In this document: positions 1 through 10,001 of the stretch, piece by piece
How positions within the stretch are numbered: the first letter of the stretch is position 1
How the letters are laid out: every line of letters begins with the position of its first letter
Assembly (NCBI RefSeq): GCF_000272105.2
Contig: NZ_AJZD02000071.1
Coordinates: forward strand, 22,534-86,533
DNA length: 64,000 nt
DNA from: Vibrio splendidus 12E03
GTDB taxonomy: Bacteria > Pseudomonadota > Gammaproteobacteria > Enterobacterales > Vibrionaceae
Direction of reading: 5' to 3'
Made by a program: the position numbers and the translations under genes
The notes under the pieces: model-generated
What the model was told of the DNA's origin: nothing
The model's database searches: none
Seen by the model: the letters and a program-made list of their open reading frames with translations, nothing else

Positions 1-975
1 GCCGTAGTGATCTTCGTTTAAGATCTCTTCCGCTTTCGCTAAATTCTTTTTAACTTTTGAACGCTTAGCCCAAGGAACGCCAACCATCCAATCAATGTAG
101 CTACGTACTACTGTTGCTTCAGCAGACATTGGCGACATCATTTTCAGTTTTTGCAGTTCTTGCTCAGTTTTCTCACGAGCTTCTTGAGGCATCTTAGAAT
201 CTTCGATCTTCTTCTTCAGAGTCTCGAATTCATCAGGTGCGTCGTCCATCTCGCCAAGTTCTTTCTGAATCGCTTTCATTTGCTCATTCAGGTAGTACTC
301 ACGCTGAGATTTTTCCATCTGCTTCTTAACGCGGCCACGGATGCGTTTTTCAACTTGCAGGATGTCAATTTCTGACTCCATTTGGCCCATCAAGAATTCC
401 AGACGTTCAGTTACATCTAAGATCTCTAGAACGTGCTGCTTGTCTACCAGTTTAAGTGGCATGTGCGCAGCAATCGTATCAGCAAGGCGAGCTGCCTCAT
501 CAATACCGTTCAGAGACGTTAGAACCTCTGGTGGAATCTTTTTGTTCAGCTTAATAAAGCCTTCGAATTGATTGATCGCACTACGAACAACCACTTCTTG
601 TTCTTTTTCGTCAAGTTCTGAGGTAACAACGTATTCGGCATCCGCTAGGAAGAATTCACTTTCTTTGAATTGGTGAATTTTTGCACGCTGCTGACCTTCA
701 ACAAGTACTTTAACCGTACCATCAGGGAGCTTTAGTAACTGAAGAATAGTAGCGACTGTACCTACGTTAAATAGGTCGTCGATTGAAGGCTCATCAGTGT
801 CCGCTTCTTTCTGCGCTACAAGTAGTACTTGTTTGTTAGCTTCCATTGCCGATTCAAGGCATGTAATCGATTTTTCACGACCGACAAACAATGGAATAAC
901 CATGTGTGGGTAAACCACTACATCACGTAGAGGTAGCACGGGGATTTCGATACGCTCGGAACGTTCCAAGTTCAT
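1..975 (-). CDS. lon: ATP-dependent protease Lon, N-terminal part (cut by window edge)
   Basis: Reading leftwards from an ATG at 975, the frame stays open to base 1 and gives 325 residues. The start of the protein (IPVLPLRDVVVYPHM, then PLFVGREKS) is the typical Lon substrate-binding LAN domain, followed by the charged helical linker with KQMEKSQREYYLNEQMKAI. The AAA+ module and the Ser/Lys peptidase domain lie beyond the edge, so catalytic residues cannot be checked. Lon degrades misfolded and regulatory proteins in the cytosol. It sits downstream of clpX on the same strand but behind its own terminator and a heat-shock type promoter, so it should be a separate transcription unit. Confidence 0.95.
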   Translation of the reverse strand, partial: MNLERSERIEIPVLPLRDVVVYPHMVIPLFVGREKSITCLESAMEANKQVLLVAQKEADTDEPSIDDLFNVGTVATILQLLKLPDGTVKVLVEGQQRAKIHQFKESEFFLADAEYVVTSELDEKEQEVVVRSAINQFEGFIKLNKKIPPEVLTSLNGIDEAARLADTIAAHMPLKLVDKQHVLEILDVTERLEFLMGQMESEIDILQVEKRIRGRVKKQMEKSQREYYLNEQMKAIQKELGEMDDAPDEFETLKKKIEDSKMPQEAREKTEQELQKLKMMSPMSAEATVVRSYIDWMVGVPWAKRSKVKKNLAKAEEILNEDHYG

Positions 976-1009
976 ATATTTCTCTCTTCCGCTTTAACTT
1001 ATAAAGCAG

Positions 1010-1039
1010 TATATGGGGCTTAAACGACTGGATTCAATG
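1010..1039 (-). promoter_or_regulatory. Sigma-32 (heat-shock) promoter of lon
   Basis: On the minus strand the sequence reads ATTGAAT, 14 bases, then CCCCATATA, close to the RpoH consensus CTTGAAA-N11-16-CCCCATNT. It lies about 35 bases upstream of the lon start and downstream of the clpX terminator. Lon being heat-shock induced is established in Escherichia coli; the promoter call here rests on sequence match and position. Confidence 0.8.
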
Positions 1040-1043
1040 GAAG

Positions 1044-1079
1044 AATAAAAAAAAGGAGGTAATTGCTTACCTCCTTTTT
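1044..1079 (-). terminator. Intrinsic terminator after clpX
   Basis: A perfect 13-bp stem (1050-1062 with 1067-1079, core GGAGGTAA/TTACCTCC, loop of 4) is followed on the minus strand by a run of T interrupted by a single A. It closes the tig-clpP-clpX unit and separates it from the lon promoter. Confidence 0.85.
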
Positions 1080-1107
1080 CAATTTGAGTGACTTGTCTAA
1101 AAAAGAC

Positions 1108-2388
1108 CTACTCTGCAACAGCTGCTTGGTTGTCTGAGTTGCTGTAAATCAACAGTGGTTCTGACTCACCATTAATTACCGACTCATCAATCACAACCTT
1201 GCTTACATCAGTTGAAGATGGCAGTTCATACATAGTTTCTAGTAGAACACCCTCCAAAATAGAGCGTAGACCACGAGCACCTGTTTTACGGTTCATTGCT
1301 TTCTTAGCAATTGCGCGTAGGGCGTCTTCACGGAATTCTAGCTCTGTATCCTCAAGCTCAAATAATGCTGCGTACTGTTTTGTCAGTGCATTCTTTGGCT
1401 CACATAGGATTTGGATTAGCGCTTCTTCATCAAGCTCTGTCAGTGTAGTTGTCACAGGTAGACGACCAATGAATTCTGGAATCAGACCATATTTCACTAG
1501 ATCTTCAGGTTCTACTTGAGTGAACAATTCACCGATAGTTTTGGTTTCGTCTTTTGAACGCACTTCTGCGCCAAAGCCGATACCTGAACCTGTTTCTACA
1601 CGCTGTTCAATCACTTTATCTAGGCCTGCAAACGCACCACCACAGATAAATAGGATCTTAGACGTGTCCACTTGCAAGAACTCTTGCTGTGGATGCTTAC
1701 GACCACCTTGAGGTGGAACTGAAGCAACTGTACCTTCAACAAGTTTTAGTAGAGCTTGCTGTACACCTTCACCAGACACGTCACGCGTGATTGATGGGTT
1801 TTCAGCTTTACGAGAAATCTTGTCGATTTCATCGATGTAAACAATGCCGCGTTCCGCTTTCGCTACGTCGTAATCACACTTCTGAAGCAACTTCTGGATG
1901 ATGTTTTCAACATCTTCGCCCACGTAACCTGCTTCGGTTAGTGTTGTTGCATCTGCCATTGTGAAAGGAACGTCTAGGAAACGAGCCAATGTTTCAGCCA
2001 GTAGTGTTTTACCACTACCAGTAGGACCGATAAGAAGAATGTTACTCTTACCTAGCTCTACGCCTTCAGCTGTCGTATCACCATTACGTAAACGCTTGTA
2101 GTGGTTATAAACTGCAACTGCTAGCACTTTCTTCGCGTATTCTTGACCGATTACATAGTCGTCAAGATGCTCACGAATCTCACGCGGCGTTGGCAGCGAT
2201 TCCGATTCTTTCTTAGGAAGAACATCTTTAATTTCTTCACGAATAATGTCGTTACAAAGATCGACACATTCATCACAAATGTAAACAGAAGGACCTGCGA
2301 TTAACTTGCGAACTTCGTGTTGGCTTTTGCCACAGAAAGAGCAGTAAAGCAGTTTACCGCTACCACCCTCTTTGCTTTTATCTGTCAT
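1108..2388 (-). CDS. clpX: ATP-dependent Clp protease ATP-binding subunit ClpX
   Basis: A 426-residue AAA+ unfoldase, normal length for the family. The N-terminal zinc-binding domain has Cys16, Cys19, Cys38 and Cys41. Walker A is GPTGSGKT (121-128), the pore loop GYVG is at 154-157 and the Walker B ends with D186-E187. A GGRKHP stretch matches the RKH pore loop, and an IGF motif (the ClpP-docking tripeptide) is present in GSGIGFGAE. ClpX unfolds tagged substrates and feeds them to ClpP, encoded 81 bases upstream on the same strand, in the cytosol. An intrinsic terminator follows the stop. No separate promoter is obvious between clpP and clpX. Confidence 0.98.
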   Translation of the reverse strand: MTDKSKEGGSGKLLYCSFCGKSQHEVRKLIAGPSVYICDECVDLCNDIIREEIKDVLPKKESESLPTPREIREHLDDYVIGQEYAKKVLAVAVYNHYKRLRNGDTTAEGVELGKSNILLIGPTGSGKTLLAETLARFLDVPFTMADATTLTEAGYVGEDVENIIQKLLQKCDYDVAKAERGIVYIDEIDKISRKAENPSITRDVSGEGVQQALLKLVEGTVASVPPQGGRKHPQQEFLQVDTSKILFICGGAFAGLDKVIEQRVETGSGIGFGAEVRSKDETKTIGELFTQVEPEDLVKYGLIPEFIGRLPVTTTLTELDEEALIQILCEPKNALTKQYAALFELEDTELEFREDALRAIAKKAMNRKTGARGLRSILEGVLLETMYELPSSTDVSKVVIDESVINGESEPLLIYSNSDNQAAVAE

Positions 2389-2469
2389 TCGCTAACCTCT
2401 TAGCCTTAACTCTCTATGCTTGAGTGTATATCAATTTGAATCACTTTGCGTTAAACAATTGCCCTGCAA

Positions 2470-3096
2470 TTATTGACCGCGGTGATTAAGAACTGAATCC
2501 ACTAAGCCGTATTCTACTGCTTGATCAGCAGACATGAAGTTATCACGATCTGTATCGCGCTCAACAACTTCTAAAGGCTGACCAGTGTGCTCTGCCAATA
2601 GTTTGTTTAGCTTTTGTTTGATCGTTAGGATCTCTTGCGCGTGAATTTGAATATCAGACGCTTGGCCTTGGAAGCCGCCAAGTGGCTGGTGAATCATTAC
2701 ACGTGAGTTTGGAAGCACGTGACGCTTACCAGGAGTACCACCCGCTAGTAAGAATGCACCCATAGAGCAAGCTTGACCCATACATACTGTGCTCACGTTT
2801 GGCTTGATGAACTGCATTGTGTCGTAGATAGACATACCTGCTGTTACGCTACCGCCAGGTGAGTTGATGTAAAGATAGATATCTTTGTCTGGGTTTTCTG
2901 ATTCCAAGAAAAGCAGTTGAGCCACGACAAGATTTGCCATGTGGTCTTCCACTTGACCTGTTAAGAAAATGATACGTTCTTTTAATAGACGAGAATAAAT
3001 ATCGTAAGAACGTTCACCACGGGAAGTCTGTTCAACCACCATAGGAACTAGTGCGTCCATAATCGATGGCATTGTATTTTTTTCTTGGTAGCTCAT
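2470..3096 (-). CDS. clpP: ATP-dependent Clp protease proteolytic subunit ClpP
   Basis: A 208-residue serine peptidase of family S14. The catalytic triad is visible as Ser111 (GQACSMGAF), His136 (RVMIHQP) and Asp185 (RDTDRDN), at the positions known for the E. coli precursor, so a short propeptide ([15 protein letters not shown]) is probably removed by self-processing. Fourteen subunits form the degradation chamber served by ClpX and, if present, ClpA. It lies between tig and clpX on the same strand, 105 bases after tig, with two hairpins in the gap. Confidence 0.98.
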
Positions 3097-3119
3097 ATTC
3101 TTATGTCCCTAAAATAAAT

Positions 3120-3178
3120 GGCCCGAATGATTAAATCATACGGACCATTGTTAGCAGAATTGTTGACCGTACGTCAAC
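3120..3178 (-). other. Two hairpins in the tig-clpP gap
   Basis: An inverted repeat with two imperfect positions (3120-3131 with 3135-3146, GGCCCGAATGAT arm) is followed on the minus strand by an A/T-rich stretch without a clean T-run. A second stem, GTTGAC/GTCAAC (3162-3167 with 3173-3178), lies closer to tig. They look like a leaky terminator or mRNA-processing structures partly uncoupling clpP from tig. I see no good sigma-70 or sigma-32 promoter between them. Confidence 0.45.
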
Positions 3179-3201
3179 CTTCTACGTCAGATATTACTAT
3201 A

Positions 3202-4500
3202 TTAAGCAGGTTGCTGATTCATTAGCTCGTTGAAGCTAACTTCTTTATCAGAAACTTGAGCTTTAGCGATGATTGCATCAATAGCTTGCTCTTCTAGAGC
3301 AACATTGCGCATGTTGTTCATCATTTGCTCGTTTTGCTCGTAGTAAGCAATAACTTCTGTTGGATCTTCGTATGCTGTAGCCATCTCTTCGATGATAGCT
3401 TTAACTTTCTCGTCGTCAGCTTTTAGCTCTTCAGTCTTGATTACTTCACCAAGAAGAAGACCTACAACTACGCGACGTTTAGCTTGCTCTTCGAACAGCT
3501 CACGTGGAAGTTGGTCAGCAGCTTCAGTGTTGCCACCGAAACGTTGAGCAGCTTGTTGACGTAGAACACCGATCTCTTGATCGATAAGAGCAGAAGGTAC
3601 GTCGATGTTGTTTTCGTTAACTAGACCGTCGATAGCTTGCTCTTTGATGCGGTTCTTAACAGCTTGCTTAAGCTCACGCTCCATGTTCTTACGAACTTCA
3701 GCTTTAAGACCTTCAACGCCGTCAGCAGCACCGAACTTAGAAACGAATTCTTCGTTTAGTTCTGGAAGTTCACGAGCTTCAACTTTGTTCAGCTTGATAG
3801 AGAACTTAGCTGCTTTACCTTTTAGGTTTTCAGCGTGGTAATCTTCTGGGAAGTTTACGTCGATTTCGAATTCCATACCTGCTGTTTTACCAACGATACC
3901 GTCTTCGAAGCCAGGGATCATGCGACCAGCGCCCATCTCTAGTGGGAAGTTCTCAGCTTTGCCGCCTTCAAACTCTTCACCGTCGATAGAACCAACGAAG
4001 TCGATAGTTGCACGAGAACCAGCGTCAGCAGCAGCTTCAACTTCAGTCCAAGTTGCTTGTTGCTTACGTAGAGTTTCGATCATCTCTTCAACGTCAGCTT
4101 CTTTAACTTCTACTGCTGGTTTCTCAACAGTGATGTTTTCTAGACCTTTCAGCTCAACTTCTGGGTAAACTTCAAAAGTTGCGTTGAATACTAGATCAGC
4201 GCCTTCGTTGTTTTCAACTGGTGCGAAAGTAGGTGCGCCAGCTGGGTTGATTTTCTCTTTAACGATCGCTTCGATGAAGTGACGTTGCATTACTTCGCCC
4301 ATCACGTCTTGACGTACTGCTTTGCCGTACATTTTAGCAACCATCTTCATTGGCACTTTGCCTTTACGGAAACCATCGAAACGACGGTTTTTCGCGATGT
4401 TGCGTAGTTCAGCTGTAACTGCATCTTCGATGTTAGCAGCAGGAACAGTAATATTAAGACGGCGCTCTAGGCCTTCTAGCGTTTCAACAGTAACTTGCAT
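3202..4500 (-). CDS. tig: Trigger factor, ribosome-associated peptidyl-prolyl isomerase
   Basis: A 432-residue chaperone of normal length. The N-terminal ribosome-binding domain contains the signature FRKGKVP (around residues 44-50: [11 protein letters not shown]), which docks on ribosomal protein L23. A central FKBP-like domain (VEEMIETL, then [18 protein letters not shown] and the [10 protein letters not shown] motif) and a helical C-terminal cradle follow. It protects nascent chains as they leave the ribosome. It heads the tig-clpP-clpX cluster, an order conserved in gammaproteobacteria. A heat-shock type promoter lies about 400 bases upstream, leaving an unusually long leader. Confidence 0.98.
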   Translation of the reverse strand: MQVTVETLEGLERRLNITVPAANIEDAVTAELRNIAKNRRFDGFRKGKVPMKMVAKMYGKAVRQDVMGEVMQRHFIEAIVKEKINPAGAPTFAPVENNEGADLVFNATFEVYPEVELKGLENITVEKPAVEVKEADVEEMIETLRKQQATWTEVEAAADAGSRATIDFVGSIDGEEFEGGKAENFPLEMGAGRMIPGFEDGIVGKTAGMEFEIDVNFPEDYHAENLKGKAAKFSIKLNKVEARELPELNEEFVSKFGAADGVEGLKAEVRKNMERELKQAVKNRIKEQAIDGLVNENNIDVPSALIDQEIGVLRQQAAQRFGGNTEAADQLPRELFEEQAKRRVVVGLLLGEVIKTEELKADDEKVKAIIEEMATAYEDPTEVIAYYEQNEQMMNNMRNVALEEQAIDAIIAKAQVSDKEVSFNELMNQQPA

Positions 4501-4852
4501 TATATAAACCTCAAAACTGGCTCAGTAATCTGAGCATATGAGCCGTAACTTAGCTTTAATTCAAAAGCAGACGTTGTTGGCTGCATCCTTGTGTAGTGCT
4601 CTATCCGAACACCTAATTTAAAATCGAGCATTGATGTCTGAATTGATTATTCAACCAAACACCAGACTAATCAGCGATATCTTCGTTCTTCACACGTCGA
4701 TTAAAACGCAATAAAGCTTATTTTCAGAAACAAGAAAGGTATCTCCGATTAGCCTCAGGACAGAAATTTTAGACGCGACATTCTAGCGATCTGTTTAATC
4801 TCTGTCGAGCCGTTCACCTCTGCATGATGATGAATGCTCTAAATTCGTCCAA

Positions 4853-4887
4853 CTAAGTGATACAAAAACGATCAAATCATCACTTAG
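4853..4887 (-). other. 5'-end hairpin of the long tig leader
   Basis: A perfect 9-bp stem, CTAAGTGAT (4853-4861) with ATCACTTAG (4879-4887), loop of 17. With the -10 element of the heat-shock promoter at 4896-4903, transcription would begin near 4889, so this hairpin would sit at the extreme 5' end of the mRNA. Such a structure can shield a transcript from 5'-end-dependent decay; that role is inferred. Confidence 0.5.
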
Positions 4888-4895
4888 CACAACAG

Positions 4896-4923
4896 AAATG
4901 GGGACAATAGCGACTTTTTCAAG
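4896..4923 (-). promoter_or_regulatory. Sigma-32-type promoter far upstream of tig
   Basis: On the minus strand the sequence reads CTTGAAA, exactly 13 bases, then CCCCATTT, a full match to the RpoH consensus. It points at tig, whose start is about 395 bases downstream. Trigger factor is not a classic RpoH target in E. coli, so the site implies heat control of the tig-clpP-clpX unit here. Match quality is directly visible; activity is inferred. Confidence 0.7.
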
Positions 4924-5140
4924 GGAATCGAGGGCTTTTTTTGCTAAAAACCTTAAAAAGAGATCTTGCTCTTGTTTTACCCCTCAGAGTCGATAACTTT
5001 TTCAACAATCCCCGTTACAAACCCTTAACCTACACCCATCTGTTCACTCTCTGCTTTCAGCAAAAACTACCGCTATTTGCTACCATAAACGAGAGAAGAC
5101 AGGCTTGATTTTTTACCAAAGAAACTAGCGGAGAGCCTTC

Positions 5141-6961
5141 ATGTTTCAAGCTTTTAGAATCCCAATACTATTAATGGCCACATACAGTTTACTGATGGTG
5201 TTTGGCGGTCATTGGGTGTGGAGCACAAGCCATGAAAGTTTGTTAAATGATCATCAATCTAAGCTGGACCGCTTTTCGGTTCATATTTCAAGCCAATTGG
5301 ATAAGTTCGCGCACATTCCCGAGCTGCTTTCAAAAGACAAAGAGCTGGTCGATGCCCTGCACTCTCCAAGTAACTCTGCGCAAATCGAACTCACCAATCG
5401 TTATCTAGAGCACGTAAACTCGGTGATTCAAGCATCCGACACCTACCTACTAGACAGTATCGGCACCACCATTGCAGCCAGTAACTGGAATCAACCGCGT
5501 TCTTTTATTCGTCGTAATTTTGCTTTCCGCCCCTACTTTCAAGAGGCAATTATTGGTAATGAAAATCAATATTTTGCGCTAGGTTCAACCTCTGGAAAGC
5601 GAGGGTATTATTATTCTTACCCCGTCTCCTATGCCGCCGAGATTATTGGCGTCATTGTCGTAAAGATGGATTTATCGCTGATTGAAGCAAGTTGGAAAGG
5701 CAAACAGAGTTTTTTTGTTGCTGACGATAAAGACCAGATCGTATTCATGTCGAGTAACCCTGAATGGCTTTTCAAAAGCCTTCAGCCGCTAAGCGAAGCG
5801 CAACACACTCGAATTCAGGAAAGCAGGCAGTATCTCGATACCAAAATAGAAAGCCTGCACTTCTCTGGTGATTTAGACAGTGCCACCAGTCGTATTGAGT
5901 CGCCACACAAACTTGTCCAAGAGCAGTTCTTTAGCTCTTCGCGTTTCCTAGCCGAACCAAAACTCACCATACGGGTATTTTCTCCGACCCACTTAGTGTG
6001 GTGGGACTTGGTTGCTTACCTTGTAGTTCTGAGCCTTATCTTTGCGATCATTTATCTAACGATGCAGCTCAACCACCATCGACAACAAAGACGTGCTCAG
6101 ATAGATAGGCTGCAATCCGAAGCCAAGCAAAAACTCGAATTTCAAGTGCTTGAACGTACATCGGAGTTGCATGTCGAGATCAAACACCGTATCGAAACCG
6201 AGCATGTGCTGAGGCAAACCCAAGACGAGCTCATCCAAGCCGCCAAACTGGCAGTGCTAGGGCAGATGTCAGCGAGCATCAGTCACGAACTGAATAACCC
6301 GCTTGCCGCGATTCGCAGTTATGCCGACAACGGCCGACTGTTTCTTGCCAAAGAAAAAACAGATCGAGTCGACGACAACCTATCACGAATCTCGGCACTC
6401 ACTGATCGTATGGCGAAAATCAGCCACCAGCTTCGCTCCTTCGCCAAGAAATCCACCGCAGAAGAGCTACACACATTACAAATACTCCCAGTTTTACATT
6501 CATCGAAAGAGTTGATGAAGCCACAACTTAAGAGTGAACGAGTTAAGGTCAACGAACTCCCTGAAACCTTTGATGCATGCGTGATCGCCAACGCCATTCA
6601 ACTGGAACAGGTGATCATTAACCTGCTGACCAACGCAATTCAGGCGATGGAACAACAAGACGACAAACAATTAGCTATTCTGTTAGAGATTAAGGAGTCC
6701 GACCATCAACAAGCCAAGACCTTGCTGATTCATGTCGATGATAACGGCCCCGGCTTCACCTCCCCTTCGAACGGAAACTTTTTTGAACCCTTCCATACCA
6801 CCAAGAAAAACGGACTTGGACTTGGGCTATCAATTTCTCAACAAATAATCAGCGGAATAAATGGCAAGCTCGTTACAGGAAGCAGCCCTCAAGGTGGTGC
6901 TCGATTCAGCATAGAGTTGCCCCTTGTTGAACAAGAACAGCAAGTAAAAACTCAGCAATAA
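5141..6961 (+). CDS. dctB: C4-dicarboxylate sensor histidine kinase DctB
   Basis: A 606-residue membrane histidine kinase. An N-terminal transmembrane helix (about 7-25), a long periplasmic sensor region of double-PAS type, and a second helix (about 285-308) are followed by a coiled linker. The kinase core has the phospho-acceptor His382 in ISHELNNPLAAIRSYADNG, an N box (IINLLTNAIQAM), the DDNGPGF box, FEPFHTTK and the GLGLGLSI glycine box near 557. Family knowledge: DctB senses succinate, fumarate or malate and phosphorylates DctD. The gene precedes dctD by 29 bases on the same strand and lies beside the dctPQM transporter, which supports the assignment. Confidence 0.93.
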   Translation: MFQAFRIPILLMATYSLLMVFGGHWVWSTSHESLLNDHQSKLDRFSVHISSQLDKFAHIPELLSKDKELVDALHSPSNSAQIELTNRYLEHVNSVIQASDTYLLDSIGTTIAASNWNQPRSFIRRNFAFRPYFQEAIIGNENQYFALGSTSGKRGYYYSYPVSYAAEIIGVIVVKMDLSLIEASWKGKQSFFVADDKDQIVFMSSNPEWLFKSLQPLSEAQHTRIQESRQYLDTKIESLHFSGDLDSATSRIESPHKLVQEQFFSSSRFLAEPKLTIRVFSPTHLVWWDLVAYLVVLSLIFAIIYLTMQLNHHRQQRRAQIDRLQSEAKQKLEFQVLERTSELHVEIKHRIETEHVLRQTQDELIQAAKLAVLGQMSASISHELNNPLAAIRSYADNGRLFLAKEKTDRVDDNLSRISALTDRMAKISHQLRSFAKKSTAEELHTLQILPVLHSSKELMKPQLKSERVKVNELPETFDACVIANAIQLEQVIINLLTNAIQAMEQQDDKQLAILLEIKESDHQQAKTLLIHVDDNGPGFTSPSNGNFFEPFHTTKKNGLGLGLSISQQIISGINGKLVTGSSPQGGARFSIELPLVEQEQQVKTQQ

Positions 6962-6990
6962 CCAGAATACAAAGAAGTAAAGGAATCACT

Positions 6991-8340
6991 ATGTGTCACG
7001 TCTATTTCATTGATGATGAATCCGACCTAAGAATGGCGATTGAACAGAGCTTCGAGCTCGCTGACATTGATGCCGAATTCTTTCCCGATGCGGAGTCCGC
7101 TCTGCTCGCGATTCAAGAAAACGGCTTACCTCACGTGATCATCACTGATATCTGCCTACCAGGTCTATCCGGGCATGATCTGCTCAACACCGTGATGCAC
7201 AAAGACAAAGAGATCCCCGTGATCATGATTACTGGTCACGGCGATATTTCAATGGCCGTTCAAGCCATCCAATACGGCGCCTATGACTTCATTGAAAAAC
7301 CTTTCGCTAATGAACGCCTAATCGAAACCACTAAGCGAGCGATAGAAAAACGTCAGCTCACCCTTGAGAACCTTGAATTAAAACGTTCACTTAAGGCCAG
7401 CCAAGCACTTGGTCCAAGGATCATTGGTGACACGCAATCAATGACGGAGCTGCGGTCTATCATCACTCACGTTGCCGATACCAATGCCGACATATTGCTA
7501 TTTGGCGAAACAGGCACCGGCAAAGAATTAGTTGCACGCTCTCTGCATGAACAAAGCAGCAGGCGGGAACAAAACTTTGTCGCGGTCAACTGTGGAGCGG
7601 TCCCTGAAAACCTAATTGAGAGTGAGCTGTATGGCCATGAAAAAGGTGCGTTCACTGGCGCAGAAAGCAAACGTGTCGGTAAATTTGAATTTGCTCAAGG
7701 CGGAACCCTATTCTTAGATGAGATAGAATCAATGCCAATGCAGGCACAAATTCGCCTGTTGCGCGTCTTGCAAGAACGCGTCATCGAAAGGGTAGGGTCT
7801 AATGGCTTAGTCCCTCTCGATATTCGAGTGATTGCGGCAACTAAAGTCGACCTAAAGAAAGCCGCTGAAGAAGGCACTTTCCGCCAAGATCTCTATTATC
7901 GACTCAATGTTGTGACCTTAGATTTACCGCCGTTAAGAAGCCGACAAGAAGATATCCCAGCACTCTTCCATCACTTCTTGCTAGTCGCTGCGGCGCGTTA
8001 TGGCAAGACAGCCCCAGCCCTTCCACAAAAGGAGCTGCACGCACTTTTGGCTCATGATTGGCCGGGAAATGTTCGAGAATTACGTAATACTGCAGAGCGT
8101 TTTGTACTTTTAGGTAAGCTTTCTCACTTATCAGACAGCGCCACTGAAACTACTCAAGAGCTGTCTTTGGCAGAATTGGTATCTGACTTTGAAAAAAACA
8201 CGTTGAAGCAGGCACTTATTGAATGCAATGGCAGCATAAAAGAGACCATGGAGAGGCTGCAATTACCGAGGAAAACCCTCTACGATAAGATGCAAAAACA
8301 CCAGCTCACGAAAGAATCTTATAAGGTAGAACCAAACTAA
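6991..8340 (+). CDS. dctD: C4-dicarboxylate response regulator DctD, sigma-54 activator
   Basis: A 449-residue NtrC-type regulator. The receiver domain has acidic D10-D11-E12 and phospho-acceptor Asp53 (IITDICLPG). The AAA+ sigma-54 interaction domain has Walker A GETGTGKE (172-179), the sigma-54 contacting loop GAFTGA (219-224) and [12 protein letters not shown]. The C-terminal Fis-type helix-turn-helix is [20 protein letters not shown]. Phosphorylated DctD remodels sigma-54 RNA polymerase. A sigma-54 promoter is present in front of dctP in this window, giving a direct local target. Forms an operon with dctB. Confidence 0.95.
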   Translation: MCHVYFIDDESDLRMAIEQSFELADIDAEFFPDAESALLAIQENGLPHVIITDICLPGLSGHDLLNTVMHKDKEIPVIMITGHGDISMAVQAIQYGAYDFIEKPFANERLIETTKRAIEKRQLTLENLELKRSLKASQALGPRIIGDTQSMTELRSIITHVADTNADILLFGETGTGKELVARSLHEQSSRREQNFVAVNCGAVPENLIESELYGHEKGAFTGAESKRVGKFEFAQGGTLFLDEIESMPMQAQIRLLRVLQERVIERVGSNGLVPLDIRVIAATKVDLKKAAEEGTFRQDLYYRLNVVTLDLPPLRSRQEDIPALFHHFLLVAAARYGKTAPALPQKELHALLAHDWPGNVRELRNTAERFVLLGKLSHLSDSATETTQELSLAELVSDFEKNTLKQALIECNGSIKETMERLQLPRKTLYDKMQKHQLTKESYKVEPN

Positions 8341-8418
8341 ATTAGATTTGAGAGCAAGATCACCTATACTTATTTCACTAACAGGATGTTATGCAATAAA
8401 TATAATAAGGAAGTCGTT

Positions 8419-8592
8419 ATGGGTGAGAAAACAAAAGTGCCATCGATTACCGATACTTTCGAGATAGATGGTATTTTTTATACTGATAATCATGTCGATC
8501 TACACACGCCAGAATTAGAGGCAAAACGCGCTCTGTATGAGCAAATAAACCCTCATTCAAATCGTGGCAGAAATATAGATGAGGAGGTCTAG
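8419..8592 (+). CDS. Small uncharacterised protein (57 residues)
   Basis: I do not recognise this protein. The chosen ATG (8419) has a good ribosome-binding site, AAGGAAG, 5 bases upstream; an in-frame ATG at 8386 lacks one. The product is hydrophilic, with no transmembrane segment or cysteine pair: it begins MGEKTKVPSITDTFEIDG and ends in the acidic DEEV. The last codons form the left arm of a strong terminator, so the gene is compact and probably ends the dctBD transcript or forms its own short unit. It could be a small regulator or adaptor of the dicarboxylate system, but nothing in the sequence proves it. Confidence 0.65.
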   Translation: MGEKTKVPSITDTFEIDGIFYTDNHVDLHTPELEAKRALYEQINPHSNRGRNIDEEV

Positions 8593-8612
8593 TGACCTCC
8601 TCATTTCTTATG
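8579..8612 (+). terminator. Terminator overlapping the stop of the small gene
   Basis: A perfect 11-bp stem (8579-8589 with 8594-8604, arm ATGAGGAGGTC, loop TAGT) is followed by TTTCTTAT. The stop codon TAG lies in the loop. The same hairpin may also serve dctM, which ends at 8638 on the other strand. Confidence 0.75.
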
Positions 8613-8637
8613 GGTTAAATTCCATGTCACCAAATAA

Positions 8638-9999
8638 CTACTTGGTTATGATTTCCGGTCCCATCAATGTCGTCGGTAACCATGTTGATACCCAAGGCAC
8701 GTAAGTGACGATAATCAGGAATAAGAACATCACGCCTACCCACGGCAGTGCAGCTTTCACGACGTTCATCATCGACATCTTGGCAACACCTGCGGTCACA
8801 AACAAATTGAGCCCGACAGGCGGCGTTATCATCCCTATCTCCATGTTCACTACCATCATGATACCTAGGTGAATTGGATCGATACCGAGTGCAATAGCGA
8901 TTGGGAATACCAATGGCGCAACGATGATCAGCAAGCCTGATGGCTCCATGAACTGACCACCAATCAAGAGTAAAACGTTCACTACAATCAAGAAGGTGAT
9001 CGGCCCTAAGCCCGCAGAAAGCATAGACTCAGTGATCATCTGAGGAATGCGTTCTTCGGTCAGTACATGCTTAAGAATCAGAGCGTTGGCAATGATAAAC
9101 AGCAGCATAATCGTCAGCTTACCTGCATCGTAAAGCGTGTCTTTAGTATCTTTATGGAAGAAAGTTTGGAACACTTTCACCAAAGCAGGCTTTGTATTGT
9201 TCTTGTCCGCAAACGGCCCCATATCTTTATAAATAAAGTTGGCGATAAAGAAGGCATACACCGCAGCCACTGCCGCAGCTTCTGTCGGAGTAAAGATACC
9301 GCCGTAGATACCACCTAAAATGATGACAATCAGCAGCAAACCCCAGCTCGCATCTTTTGCGGCTGCGAACATCTCGCCCCAACCCACGAATGGCTGTGCA
9401 GGAATCTTCTTAATACGTGCTGCAATGTAGATAGCAATCATCAACATCACACCTGCCAACAGGCCAGGAATCACGCCACCGAGGAACATACGACCTACAG
9501 ATACATCCGTCGCCGCAGCGTAAACTACCATCACGATTGACGGTGGAATCAAGATACCCAAAGTACCCGCATTACAGATAACCCCTGCCGCGAACTCTTT
9601 TGTGTAGCCGTTTTTGATCATACCTGCGATAACGATACTACCAATCGCCACTACCGTCGCAGGTGAAGAGCCAGACAACGCTGCGAACATCATACATGCC
9701 ACAACCGACGCCATCGCCAAGCCACCGCGGAACCAGCCAACCATCGCGATAGCAAAGCGGATAATTCGTTTCGCCACGCCACCAGTAGACATAAAGCTCG
9801 AGGCCAAGATAAAGAAAGGAATCGCTAACAATGTGTAGTGGCCAGCAAAGGCGTTAAACAGAGTTTGTGCGACCGATGCCAATGACGCATCTGAATGCAT
9901 CAACAAAAACAAGATGCTTGATAAACCTAAGGAAATCGCAATTGGCACACCGACCAACATAAAAGCAATTACCATCAAAAATAGAAATAACATTGCCAT
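8638..9999 (-). CDS. dctM: TRAP transporter large permease subunit DctM
   Basis: A 453-residue, highly hydrophobic protein of the DctM family with about 12 membrane segments, normal length. The GGVAKRIIRFA stretch, ALSGSSPATVVAIGS and LGILIPPSIVMVVYA segments and the closing NMEIGMITPPVGLNLFV are typical of TRAP large subunits. It forms the sodium-driven channel for C4-dicarboxylates in the inner membrane together with DctQ, receiving substrate from periplasmic DctP. The start follows the dctQ stop by 2 bases, so translation is probably coupled. Confidence 0.95.
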   Translation of the reverse strand: MAMLFLFLMVIAFMLVGVPIAISLGLSSILFLLMHSDASLASVAQTLFNAFAGHYTLLAIPFFILASSFMSTGGVAKRIIRFAIAMVGWFRGGLAMASVVACMMFAALSGSSPATVVAIGSIVIAGMIKNGYTKEFAAGVICNAGTLGILIPPSIVMVVYAAATDVSVGRMFLGGVIPGLLAGVMLMIAIYIAARIKKIPAQPFVGWGEMFAAAKDASWGLLLIVIILGGIYGGIFTPTEAAAVAAVYAFFIANFIYKDMGPFADKNNTKPALVKVFQTFFHKDTKDTLYDAGKLTIMLLFIIANALILKHVLTEERIPQMITESMLSAGLGPITFLIVVNVLLLIGGQFMEPSGLLIIVAPLVFPIAIALGIDPIHLGIMMVVNMEIGMITPPVGLNLFVTAGVAKMSMMNVVKAALPWVGVMFLFLIIVTYVPWVSTWLPTTLMGPEIITK

Positions 10000-10001
10000 G
10001 A

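Larger units (their letters stand above)
4501..5140. other. Divergent intergenic region tig / dctB
   Basis: These 640 bases hold no convincing gene. Three minus-strand elements relevant to tig are visible: a sigma-32-like promoter (4896-4923), a 9-bp hairpin at the predicted transcript start (4853-4887), and a GCTCAG/CTGAGC hairpin (4520-4535) just before the ribosome-binding region. No tRNA cloverleaf was found. I could not identify a convincing promoter for dctB on the plus strand. Confidence 0.6.

Noticed and set aside
4501..5140. Possible tRNA or bolA gene upstream of tig
   Set aside because: No cloverleaf, CCA-end pattern or BolA-like frame is present in these 640 bases.
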